Source: Bacteroidota bacterium
GTDB lineage: Bacteria > Bacteroidota > Bacteroidia > NS11-12g > UBA955
Assembly (NCBI GenBank): GCA_947460045.1
Contig: CANHGC010000075.1
Span: 1-7,254 of the forward strand
Length of the DNA stretch: 7,254 nucleotides
Direction: 5' to 3'
This document shows, one piece after another, positions 1 through 6,945 of the stretch (its first letter is position 1; each line of letters starts with the position of its first letter). The position numbers and the translations under genes are program-made. Below the pieces are notes generated by a model. That model made no database searches and was not told where the DNA came from. It saw only the letters and a program-made list of their open reading frames with translations.

Positions 1-3
1 ACC

Positions 4-26
4 AAAAAACCATATACTTTTAAAAG
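4..26 (-). terminator. Weak palindrome and T-run after the giant gene
   Basis: Seven bases past the TAA stop, the minus strand has the 10-base palindrome CTTTTAAAAG (26-17) and then a run of six T (9-4). The palindrome has no G-C-rich stem, so it would form a poor hairpin. The window ends here, and a stronger terminator could lie outside. Confidence 0.2.
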
Positions 27-32
27 ATAGGT

Positions 33-3000
33 TTACTTTTGAACTGTGATCTTCTTGGTCACTTGCTTGCTGCCTGAGGTTACTTGTACCAAGTAAACTC
101 CGTTGCTCAAGCCATCGGTGTTCAAACTCATCACACCGTCGTTGGCAACTGTTCTGCTGCTCACCATCTTGCCCTCAATGCTCATCACGTTTACTGTGAT
201 ATTCGCTCCGAAGGTTTCTGATGTAGCTACTTTGATGTCGGCCGAAGTTGGGTTTGGATATACCGCAACGCCTACTTCTTGCAAATCTTTCACCGCAGCG
301 CGGTTCATTACCACTTTCTTGGTCTTGGAGCATTCGCAACCGGTCTGACGTACTACTGCTTTCATGGTAACGGTGTATTCACCATCACTTTGCAAGTCGT
401 ATTTCACCGCTGCGTTTGCATCTTTAGACTTCATGGTTCCACCACCGGCGAAAACCCAAGTGTAGTCTACGTTGTTCTGACCACCGGCAACACCTGAAGC
501 ATTTACTGGCTCCGCTTTGATACCATAGAAGCTAAATCCATAGTCAGGGGTAGCTTGGAAGTCACAAGTACGTGGTGATTCGTTGATGGTTACACGTTGA
601 GTGATTGAATCTGCACAACCACCTGCGATGCTTGCGTACAAGGTTACGTTGTAACTGGTGGTTTGGATGATGTTGTACAATTTAGATGGATCTGAACTGT
701 TAGAAGATGTGTTGTCGCCGAAATCCCAGGTGTAGCTGATATCACCTTGAGGCCATGTGGTGTTGTTTACAAATACCACTTGATCGCCAGCACATACGTC
801 TGTTGCAGTAAAGTTCGCTTTAGGTTGCGTAGCAACATTCAGCTGTTTTGTAATTACGTCAGAGCAACCATTGTCTAGTTTAACCAAAAGTGTGATGTTT
901 TTGGGTCCCAAATTGCTCCAGTTTTTGGTGGGTGATTTGGTTTTGCTGGTTGTTCCATCGCCGAAGTTCCAGTTGTAGTTTGCTACTGAGCCCGCAATTT
1001 CTGCAGTGGTATTGGTGAATTCGGTGGGGGTCAACGAGCATGCTGCGGTGTTGGTGAAGCCCGCTTTGGGTGATTCACGCACTTCGATGGTTTTTACCAT
1101 TGAATCCTTACAACCAAATTCAGACATGGCGATCAATTTCACACTCTTGTTTCCTGACTTAGAGAAGGTGTACTTTGGTGCTTCATCGGTGCTTACGCTA
1201 CCATTGTCGTTGAAGTTCCAGAAGCTACCTACCAATCCTGATCCAATGGTGGTTTGATTTGAGAATACGAACTCGTCGTTATCACAGGTTCCGCTTACGA
1301 GGCTGAATTTCGCGGTGGGTTTCTCAAACTGATAGACTTTTTGGGTCAATTTGGCCACACAACCATTCAAATCGGCGCTCAACGTTACATTGTAGGTACC
1401 TGGTTTGCTGTATTTGTATTTGGCATCAGTGGTAGTAGCCTTGGCGCCATTGCCAAAGTCCCAATTCATTTTTGCGGTGCTTGGGGTAGTTTTGTTGGTG
1501 AATACCAAGTCTTGACCCAAACATGCGTTGGCTTTATCAAATGCCACCGTTGGGATTGCGTTCACATCCACATCATAAGATTTGGTGAATACAAATCCGT
1601 GTGGAAGGGTTTTAGAGGTCAAAAGCACTTTGAATTTACCAGAGGCTGGGAATTGGAAAACGGGCTCGGGGGCGTTTGAAGTATCAGCGGCATTACCGGT
1701 ACCGAAGTTCCAGAAGTGCTCCATAGAACCAGAGTTTACTTTAGATGTATTGGTGAACAAGACTTCATCGCCGTTACAGATTTTTGCTGGGAAAGTAAAA
1801 TCTGCTTTGATTGATGGGTAAATCAATACTCTGCGTCTGATGAAAGTATCGCAACCATTGTTGTTGTCGGTTACTTTCAATACAACCGTTACGAAGCTGT
1901 CTTCCAAAGTGGCATCAGATGTTTTGAATTGAACTTCCATGTTGGTAGATCCACTTGGGGGGGTTAGGGTAGCACCGCTTACTGCTTTACCAGCTTGAGT
2001 GAAGGCCTGAACGGTCGCAAACCAATTGTTCGGCAACGAAGTACCATAGGTTGAGTTGCTGTAAACGCGTGGTGCTCTTACGTCGTAAATTACGGGTTGG
2101 TCGATGACAGTGATATCGAACGGTCTACCTCTTTGATAAATGGCATTGTTGGGGGTAGTGGTTTTCGAAGAGAATTCGTAGAATCCACCGCCTGGTGCGG
2201 GTTTTACCAAAGTTGAGAAGGTGAACGAATCGTTCTTGGTGTTATCGTCTGGAATGTCCAAATACACTTTAATGGTAGTTTGTCCAGCGATATCCAAAAC
2301 CACAGGGGCTTTGAAGTTGTATAGGAATGTATCGCCAGGTAAAATGCGCTGGGTAACCAATTCTCTGGTGGCTTTGCCATTGACGCTGTAGGCAACAAAG
2401 AAATTGTAAATGGTATCTACAAAAGTGTTTTTGATGGTGATGCCTGCATTTGAACTATGTCCGGCACAAACGCTGCTTGCCACGGTGTACGAAGTGCGGG
2501 TAGCTGCGATATCCATGTAGTTTTCTTTGGTCCCGCGATCGTGACGAACGGTATTTCTTGTAACATTCCTTAAATCTGTAGCGGCCAAGTTGGTTACGCG
2601 GGGTACGTTGTTTTGGGTTTCGAAACTGTTCGAACGCATATCGAGTTTGGAAAAATCAACCCACTGAGGGTTGGTGTAGTTGTTGCCAGTTCCGCATTTT
2701 GCATCCCCCTTCCAAGTGTTGTAGCTGTTGTAGGTTGTTTGACCTACCGACCATAGTTGTGTTCCACCAGTACCACCTACCAAAAATGAGTTATGATTGA
2801 TGGATTGAATGTTTGTAGATGCTGCTTGGTTATTCAAATACACAGGGTAGATGTAGTAATTGGAAACGGCGTCCAAGATATTGCCTTCGAAAAAGTATCG
2901 GGATTGCATCTCTTGGAACAGGTAGCCATAGCAAAAATGGAAATTGTAGGTTGTGGGCCTGGTGTGTATGGTGTTGTTGCGGACGTCGCATGTTACACCA

Positions 3001-4532
3001 GAGGTGAAGTTGTAAGTATAAATGTTGTAAGTAGCGAACCAGCCGTAATTGTTGGCAATGAGGTTGTTGTGTACGGTTAGGTTGTTGCAGTAGTACAAAT
3101 ACAATCCCCACCAGTTACCGGTTGTAGCACCGCCGCTGTTGTTAGTAAGAATGTTTTTGTTTACACTTAGCGAGCCCATAAAGAACATATAAGTATTGAA
3201 AAGTGTACCATTTGAACGGTTACTATCCATGGTGTTTTCATCGAAGCGATTCAAACTGCGCACGTTGTTGTAGTTGTACCAGTTGTAGAACAAATAGGTT
3301 GTTCCACCGGTACCACCGGTATGGAAACGGTTGTTGGTAATTCTGTTCCCAACCATGTTGTTGTCGTAGCAATAGTACATCCAGTGGGTGTAGTTTGCTG
3401 TGGTGGTAAAGGTTACGTTCTTGTCTACGATGTTGTTGGTGAAGTCAAGTACATAAGCATAGTAAAGGTACGCGTGGAAGAACTGTGAGTAGGCAGCAAT
3501 ATTGCGGGTGGTGTTTCTGTCAAAAACCACAGGATTGGTTGTGTTACCGTAGTTATACCAACCAAAAATTGTATAGTAAATATTGATGTAATTGGTGGTA
3601 GAATTCACAGGCGCACCGGCATAGGGCATGTCGTGGAAGTTGTTTCCGCGGTAGGCCGTAGAACGGTTGGTGCTGTAGGTGAAGTACGTCCAGATGCCGT
3701 AAACTGTAAGATTACATGGGCTACTGCTGCTTGCTGCCAATCTACTGATGTCGTTGTTAATAAACTGCTCACCATTGCTGTATTGGTTGTAAATTCCATA
3801 GAAAAAGAAGTTTCTGATGGTATTGCCTTCAAAGGTGTTGTTGTTTCTCACACTGGTGTAAGCAGATGTGCTCTGTTGGTCAATGATACCATAAGTTGGA
3901 CCAGGGGCATTGGTGTTTGTGGTTCTCATCAAACAGTTTCGCACGGTATTGAACGAACCGTTTTGCGCAGTTGTGGTGGTGGTCAAACTTGTGCCCGACG
4001 TTGCAAATGCGATGTAGGCACCCCCTGCTGTAGTACCTGTGGTTTGAGCAGTAAACTCAATGGTACAAGAAGCGATGGTGTTGTAATCTGATACGTTTGT
4101 AAAGCGAATGCCCGTTTGAGCAGTACCCGTTCCTGTTTTTTGAATGGTAAGGCCACTGATGCTCACGTAATCGGCTCCGTTGATAAGAATGGCCTCATTG
4201 GCAGACGAACTGCTCAATGTGTTGCTGTTACCAGTGATGGTCACAGTGTTGGTAGCCGATGTTCCGGTGATCGCGTTGAAAGTAACCACGTTTGCGGTGG
4301 TTTCGTTCGATAAAACGCTCACTCTCACTGGGCCACTCACTCCGCTTGTTCCAATGGCAGAGGCAAAGGCCGACCAGCTGGCGTAGTTGGTGCCGCTGGT
4401 TGCAGATGCTGAATTGATGGTGTAATTCCCGCTCAATTGCGCCCGGGCTACCCCAGACAGACACAAGAGCATCAACAGCGCTTTCATTTTCATGAAAATG
4501 CCGTTGGCCGATTTGTTGTAGTGTTTTTTCAT
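33..4532 (-). CDS. Giant secreted T9SS cargo protein with beta-helix-like region and PKD-like modules (1499 aa)
   Basis: Probable cell-surface or extracellular protein exported by Sec and then the type IX secretion system; its ligand or substrate is unknown. Seen: a signal peptide (hydrophobic core about residues 17-29, probable cleavage ARA|Q at 31/32); a beta-helix-like region at about 35-605, whose opening (SGTNYASWSAFASAI, then GPVRVSVL and NGADYVSISGLTI) resembles the start of many Bacteroidota parallel beta-helix proteins; two unassigned beta-type modules at about 682-778 and 799-905; PKD-like modules at about 909-1410 with W-[DN]-F-G-type cores; and a type A sorting domain at about 1423-1499 (VAVYPNPTS, LSNGVYLVQV, terminal KKITVQK). 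The stop is TAA. The first ATG is preceded by A-rich sequence without Shine-Dalgarno; ATGs at residues 14 and 16 would also leave a workable signal peptide. No glycosidase or peptidase domain is visible, so adhesion or matrix roles are only inference. The reading frame is intact. Likely family name: T9SS type A sorting domain/PKD domain-containing protein. Confidence 0.93.
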   Translation of the reverse strand: MKKHYNKSANGIFMKMKALLMLLCLSGVARAQLSGNYTINSASATSGTNYASWSAFASAIGTSGVSGPVRVSVLSNETTANVVTFNAITGTSATNTVTITGNSNTLSSSSANEAILINGADYVSISGLTIQKTGTGTAQTGIRFTNVSDYNTIASCTIEFTAQTTGTTAGGAYIAFATSGTSLTTTTTAQNGSFNTVRNCLMRTTNTNAPGPTYGIIDQQSTSAYTSVRNNNTFEGNTIRNFFFYGIYNQYSNGEQFINNDISRLAASSSSPCNLTVYGIWTYFTYSTNRSTAYRGNNFHDMPYAGAPVNSTTNYINIYYTIFGWYNYGNTTNPVVFDRNTTRNIAAYSQFFHAYLYYAYVLDFTNNIVDKNVTFTTTANYTHWMYYCYDNNMVGNRITNNRFHTGGTGGTTYLFYNWYNYNNVRSLNRFDENTMDSNRSNGTLFNTYMFFMGSLSVNKNILTNNSGGATTGNWWGLYLYYCNNLTVHNNLIANNYGWFATYNIYTYNFTSGVTCDVRNNTIHTRPTTYNFHFCYGYLFQEMQSRYFFEGNILDAVSNYYIYPVYLNNQAASTNIQSINHNSFLVGGTGGTQLWSVGQTTYNSYNTWKGDAKCGTGNNYTNPQWVDFSKLDMRSNSFETQNNVPRVTNLAATDLRNVTRNTVRHDRGTKENYMDIAATRTSYTVASSVCAGHSSNAGITIKNTFVDTIYNFFVAYSVNGKATRELVTQRILPGDTFLYNFKAPVVLDIAGQTTIKVYLDIPDDNTKNDSFTFSTLVKPAPGGGFYEFSSKTTTPNNAIYQRGRPFDITVIDQPVIYDVRAPRVYSNSTYGTSLPNNWFATVQAFTQAGKAVSGATLTPPSGSTNMEVQFKTSDATLEDSFVTVVLKVTDNNNGCDTFIRRRVLIYPSIKADFTFPAKICNGDEVLFTNTSKVNSGSMEHFWNFGTGNAADTSNAPEPVFQFPASGKFKVLLTSKTLPHGFVFTKSYDVDVNAIPTVAFDKANACLGQDLVFTNKTTPSTAKMNWDFGNGAKATTTDAKYKYSKPGTYNVTLSADLNGCVAKLTQKVYQFEKPTAKFSLVSGTCDNDEFVFSNQTTIGSGLVGSFWNFNDNGSVSTDEAPKYTFSKSGNKSVKLIAMSEFGCKDSMVKTIEVRESPKAGFTNTAACSLTPTEFTNTTAEIAGSVANYNWNFGDGTTSKTKSPTKNWSNLGPKNITLLVKLDNGCSDVITKQLNVATQPKANFTATDVCAGDQVVFVNNTTWPQGDISYTWDFGDNTSSNSSDPSKLYNIIQTTSYNVTLYASIAGGCADSITQRVTINESPRTCDFQATPDYGFSFYGIKAEPVNASGVAGGQNNVDYTWVFAGGGTMKSKDANAAVKYDLQSDGEYTVTMKAVVRQTGCECSKTKKVVMNRAAVKDLQEVGVAVYPNPTSADIKVATSETFGANITVNVMSIEGKMVSSRTVANDGVMSLNTDGLSNGVYLVQVTSGSKQVTKKITVQK
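36..266 (-). other. T9SS type A C-terminal sorting domain coding segment
   Basis: This segment encodes about residues 1423-1499. It shows the hallmark order of the family: VAVYPNPTS, a strand (ITVNVMSIEGKMV), the LSNGVYLVQV strand and a Lys-rich end (KQVTKKITVQK). In known T9SS substrates this domain targets the protein through the outer-membrane translocon and is usually removed on attachment to the surface. It implies that the organism has a T9SS, though no T9SS machinery gene lies in this window. Confidence 0.92.
303..1808 (-). repeat. Tandem array of about six PKD-like modules (protein level)
   Basis: This segment encodes about residues 909-1410. Six units carry a core Trp at W941, W1024, W1105, W1188, W1269 and W1359, spaced 83, 81, 83, 81 and 90 residues. 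Cores read WNFGTG, WDFGNG, WNFNDN, WNFGDG, WDFGDN and WVFAGG, against the PKD consensus W-x-F-G-D-G. Most units open with a Cys followed by a [VL]xF strand (such as VCAGDQVVF) and close with an xGC motif followed by a beta strand. PKD modules are Ig-like beta-sandwiches that act as spacers or binding modules in surface proteins. The sixth unit is the most degenerate. Confidence 0.85.
2784..3842 (-). repeat. Asn-anchored, aromatic-rich beta-helix coil repeats (protein level)
   Basis: This segment encodes residues 231-583. Short Asn-rich turns of the type N-x-[ILF] recur around N237, N260, N298, N340, N367, N396, N433, N460, N490, N520, N551 and N581, and the last five are 30 or 31 residues apart. 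Between them lie strands packed with Tyr, Phe and Trp, for example FFHAYLYYAY (351-360) and WWGLYLYY (474-481). Regular Asn turns with alternating hydrophobic strands are the usual sign of a right-handed parallel beta-helix (pectate-lyase-like fold). The fold is inferred from this pattern and from the typical N-terminal lead-in. Repeat units are diverged, and no catalytic motif is recognised. Confidence 0.7.
4440..4532 (-). other. Signal peptide coding segment of the giant T9SS cargo
   Basis: This segment encodes residues 1-31. A basic N-terminus with several Lys is followed by the hydrophobic stretch KALLMLLCLSGV and an A-R-A|Q site, with Gln as the first mature residue, a common pattern in Bacteroidota Sec signal peptides. 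The leader is long when counted from the first ATG; the ATGs at 4493 and 4487 would give shorter, more usual leaders of 18 and 16 residues. C24 is not followed by a lipobox-type cleavage context, so a lipoprotein is unlikely. Confidence 0.85.
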
Positions 4533-4578
4533 ATGTGTTTTATTTGGTAATTGTTATTTAGGTATAACTTCATACGAA

Positions 4579-4586
4579 CAAAAGTA
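4579..4586 (-). promoter_or_regulatory. Probable Bacteroidota -7 promoter element for the giant gene
   Basis: On the minus strand this reads TACTTTTG, an exact match to TAnnTTTG, the -7 element of the Bacteroidota housekeeping sigma factor. It lies 46 bases upstream of the ATG at 4532, predicting a transcript start near 4572 and a leader of about 40 bases. No good TTTG-type -33 element is seen at 17-20 bases upstream, which lowers confidence. Confidence 0.5.
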
Positions 4587-4681
4587 TCGACTTTGTCTGA
4601 TTTGTGTCATTGAAAAACCCCATTACACTATGGTATTTTTGAATAATGTTATAGTTTTTTTGTAGTAAAAAGCGCTATTCA

Positions 4682-4705
4682 AGCCATTCGGCTCTATTTT
4701 TTTTT
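4682..4705 (+). terminator. Short hairpin followed by nine T (plus-strand terminator-like)
   Basis: AGCC-ATTC-GGCT (4682-4693) is a perfect 4-base-pair hairpin followed three bases later by T9 (4697-4705) on the plus strand. On the minus strand the same hairpin is followed by TTTTT at 4671-4667, so it could act in either direction. The stem is short, and no plus-strand gene precedes it, so its use on that strand is doubtful. Confidence 0.3.
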
Positions 4706-4731
4706 AGTAGTTCGCCTTTGGATGGAAAAGG

Positions 4732-4777
4732 GGCCTCGGTTGAGGTTGCCTCTTGCTGCGGCTGAGTGATCCGGGCC
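4732..4777 (-). terminator. GC-rich foldable segment, possible terminator of the DUF255 gene
   Basis: In the minus-strand transcript GGCCCGG (4777-4771) can pair with CCGAGGCC (4739-4732), seven pairs with one bulged A. The loop holds a smaller hairpin GAGG-CAA-CCTC (4752-4742). Just after the stem comes CCTTTT, a short U-tract. This lies about 92 bases past the DUF255 stop codon. The long loop and short U-tract make it a weak candidate; a structured 3' end protecting the message is equally possible. Confidence 0.3.
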
Positions 4778-4790
4778 AATAAAAATGCTA

Positions 4791-4844
4791 TCTCCTAGAA
4801 GTTGGAGTTAAAGTAGAATTGGGAGATGTCTCCTAGAGGTAGGA
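4791..4844. repeat. Imperfect 16-base direct repeat with hairpin potential
   Basis: TCTCCTAGAAGTTGGA (4791-4806) recurs as TCTCCTAGAGGTAGGA (4829-4844), 14 of 16 bases identical, period 38. The second copy contains TCCTA-GAGG-TAGGA, a perfect 5-base-pair hairpin. Inverted pieces also occur: GGAGA (4822-4826) faces TCTCC (4829-4833), and ATCTCC (4790-4795) pairs with GGAGAT (4822-4827). It begins 25 bases past the DUF255 stop codon, so it would lie in that gene's 3' untranslated region. Confidence 0.6.
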
Positions 4845-4868
4845 TAGAAGTGGGGGAAATTCCGAAAA

Positions 4869-6881
4869 TCAGGCTTCGCTCAGCGCGCAGCAGTCGATGG
4901 CGATTTCAAGGGCCTGAGCCATGTTGTTCACCGGCGGAAAACACGTGTTGTTGCAACACACCATGATTTGCATTTCTGCGTTATTTTCATTATATTCTAG
5001 TGTGGTCCAAGAGGGCAAGTATTGATACAAGGGCTTCAAGTTTTGCCTATTGCCGCCATCGATTTTGATGTGACAGCCGCCGAGGGTGATACTCTGAGCC
5101 AGGCGCGACCAATTGAAATACCATCCAGGGCTCTGAATCATGGGCGATGACACCTGTAGTAACAGGGTGTTTGCCAATTGAATGAACCCTTGATTGGATT
5201 GAAGCATCCCTACTTGAAACAAGCAGTGTGCTAGTATGGAATTGGGTGAAGCGATTACATCGTCGTTTAAATCACTTTTTCTCACAATCAAGGCCTCGCC
5301 ATTTTTTGGTGTGAAGGCCATTTGTTGCGTTTGGGGGTCATAAAACAATTCGATGGCTTTGGTGAGTAGGGCATTCGCCATTACAAGGTATTTGGGATTG
5401 GGAGATGCCCGGTGCAAGCTGAGTAAACCATCGCACAAACAGGCGTAGTCTTCCAAAAAACCATGAATTTTTGTTTCGCCATTTCGGTGAATCCGCAGCA
5501 GTGAATCGTTCTGCCAAAAAGTAGACCACAGCCAATCGGCCAGCGCAGTGGCTTTATCCAAGTACGTTGAATTGTCTAAAAACAATCCGGCATCGGCCAA
5601 AGCTTTGAGGTATAGAGCATTCCAGCTGCAGATTGCTTTGTCGTCGAAACTGGGACGAACACGACTGTCTTGATAACGTTTGATTTTTTGTTTGATGCTC
5701 AGCAGCAGTGGGTGATATTGGGCAGCGGTGAGACCTGATTTTTCTAGCACTTGCAACGGCGCCAAGGGTTGATGCAGGATGTTGTAGCCGTGTTCCCAGT
5801 TGCCATCTTGTTGGATGTTGAATTGGATTTCGGCCAAGGCGAATTCTTCATCGTTGAGTATGGTGAGCAGTTCTTCGCGGGTAAAGACGTAAAACTTGCC
5901 TTCCATGCCTTCAGAATCGGCATCAAGTGCGCTTCCGTAACCGGCGTGGGTATGGTTGGGATCGCCTTTCAGCCCGAGTTCGGCCTCGCAAAATTGAATA
6001 CATTCTTCGGCAATTTGCTTGTACAGGGGAGCGTCGGACCACGCAAATGCCCTGGAATACAAAGAAATCAGTTGCGCATTGTCGTACAACATCTTCTCAA
6101 AATGTGGCGCAAACCATTGGGCGTCTGTGCTATATCGACAAAAACCGCCACGAATTGTATCGTAAATGCCGCCATTGCTCATTTTGATTAGGCTCAAATG
6201 CAGGAAATCTTTGGCGCTCTCTTCGCCGGTGAGCAGGTGATAATCCAAGATGAATTCATACTGTCCGGGCAATGGGAACTTGGGTGCGCGATTGGGTCCG
6301 CCATCCACCCAGTCCAGATTTTCCGCCATCGTGATGAATTGTTCTTTGAGTTGATTTCTGCTGATGGTATCACCCGATTGCCATTGATTGATGCTATCGA
6401 GTTTTTCTTGGATGCGTTGGGCGTAATCGTTTGCTTTTTCGGGCTCTTCGCGATACACTTTGGCCAATTGTTCGATGATCTGCTGCCACTGCTCTTTGGG
6501 GAAATAGGTGCCTGCGTAAATGGGCTGCATGTTGGGCAAACAAACCACATTGAGTGGCCATCCGCCTCGGCCGGTCATGATTTGACAAGCATCCATATAT
6601 ACCATGTCGATGTCTGGTCTTTCCTCCCGATCCACTTTGATGCTTATCAAATGGTGATTCATGATTTCGGCGGTTTCAAAGTCTTCGAAACTCTCGTGTT
6701 CCATCACGTGACACCAATGGCATGTACTATAGCCAATGCTCACCAACACCAATTTGTTTTCAGATTTTGCCCGCTGCCAAGTGGCATCGCTCCATTCTTC
6801 CCAAGCCACGGGGTTGTAAGCATGTTGAAGCAGGTAAGGGCTGTTGGCGTGGATGAGTGCGTTGGGTTGGTTGTGGTTCAT
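4869..6881 (-). CDS. DUF255 / YyaL / SPATA20-like thioredoxin-domain protein (670 aa)
   Basis: A full-length member of the DUF255 family (Thioredox_DsbH domain; relatives are Bacillus YyaL and animal SPATA20/SSP411), usually about 650-700 residues. The biochemical role of the family is not firmly established. Residues counted from the ATG at 6881: [14 protein letters not shown] (14-27), the CxxC motif CHWC (54-57), [10 protein letters not shown] (83-92), GGWPLNV (106-112), PKFP (200-203), a GGIYD...RYSTD...[11 protein letters not shown] block (237-269), ALDADSEG (318-325), RPSFDDK (409-415), FLEDYA (475-480) and a Cys-bearing C-terminus ([10 protein letters not shown], 641-650). The N-terminal third is thioredoxin-like; the rest resembles the (alpha/alpha)6 barrels of glycosidases and epimerases. 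No signal peptide, so probably cytoplasmic. The start at 6881 puts SPYLLQHA at its usual distance from the N-terminus. ATG 6914 (681 aa) is a real alternative. ATG 6989 would overlap the divergent gene and is unlikely. Confidence 0.94.
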   Translation of the reverse strand: MNHNQPNALIHANSPYLLQHAYNPVAWEEWSDATWQRAKSENKLVLVSIGYSTCHWCHVMEHESFEDFETAEIMNHHLISIKVDREERPDIDMVYMDACQIMTGRGGWPLNVVCLPNMQPIYAGTYFPKEQWQQIIEQLAKVYREEPEKANDYAQRIQEKLDSINQWQSGDTISRNQLKEQFITMAENLDWVDGGPNRAPKFPLPGQYEFILDYHLLTGEESAKDFLHLSLIKMSNGGIYDTIRGGFCRYSTDAQWFAPHFEKMLYDNAQLISLYSRAFAWSDAPLYKQIAEECIQFCEAELGLKGDPNHTHAGYGSALDADSEGMEGKFYVFTREELLTILNDEEFALAEIQFNIQQDGNWEHGYNILHQPLAPLQVLEKSGLTAAQYHPLLLSIKQKIKRYQDSRVRPSFDDKAICSWNALYLKALADAGLFLDNSTYLDKATALADWLWSTFWQNDSLLRIHRNGETKIHGFLEDYACLCDGLLSLHRASPNPKYLVMANALLTKAIELFYDPQTQQMAFTPKNGEALIVRKSDLNDDVIASPNSILAHCLFQVGMLQSNQGFIQLANTLLLQVSSPMIQSPGWYFNWSRLAQSITLGGCHIKIDGGNRQNLKPLYQYLPSWTTLEYNENNAEMQIMVCCNNTCFPPVNNMAQALEIAIDCCALSEA

Positions 6882-6931
6882 GCGATTGTGGATTGTGTTG
6901 AGGGGGTTAGACATTTGTGGGCGGGCTTGCT

Positions 6932-6939
6932 TAACTTTG
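6932..6939 (+). promoter_or_regulatory. Possible -7 promoter element for the divergent exported-protein gene
   Basis: Plus-strand TAACTTTG matches TAnnTTTG exactly and ends 6 bases before the ATG at 6946. If used, transcription would begin at or very near the start codon, giving a nearly leaderless message. The -33 position has no clear TTTG (the nearest is TTAG at 6907-6910, spacer 21). An 8-base motif with two free positions can occur by chance. Confidence 0.35.
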
Positions 6940-6945
6940 TTTTCG

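Larger units (their letters stand above)
4533..4868. other. 336-base intergenic region between the DUF255 gene and the giant gene
   Basis: No convincing protein gene lies here; the open frames seen are 18 codons or shorter, apart from one that runs into the DUF255 gene on the opposite strand. Reading toward the giant gene, it holds an imperfect direct repeat (4791-4844), a GC-rich foldable segment (4732-4777), a hairpin beside a run of nine T (4682-4705), a 7-base perfect inverted repeat (TTGAATA at 4639-4645 with TATTCAA at 4676-4682), and a -7 promoter element (4579-4586). The order fits a 3' end for the upstream DUF255 transcript followed by a fresh promoter. Confidence 0.6.

Noticed and set aside
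2700..3900. Recurring plus-strand GTTGTTG/TGTAG strings that look like a DNA repeat array or CRISPR
   Set aside because: They are Asn and Tyr codons (AAC, TAC) of the beta-helix read on the opposite strand; spacing is irregular and there are no conserved repeat-spacer units.
3633..4091. 152-codon plus-strand open frame opposite the giant gene
   Set aside because: It lies wholly antisense to the repeat-rich beta-helix codons; Asn/Thr codon bias in the real gene leaves few stops on the other strand. The product has no recognisable motif.
4573..4868. Small open frames in the intergenic gap (for example 15 codons from ATG 4723 on the plus strand, 17-18 codons on the minus strand)
   Set aside because: Very short, no ribosome-binding or family evidence, and overlapping hairpin or promoter candidates. 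Only the ATGA-coupled leader frame is kept as a low-level finding.
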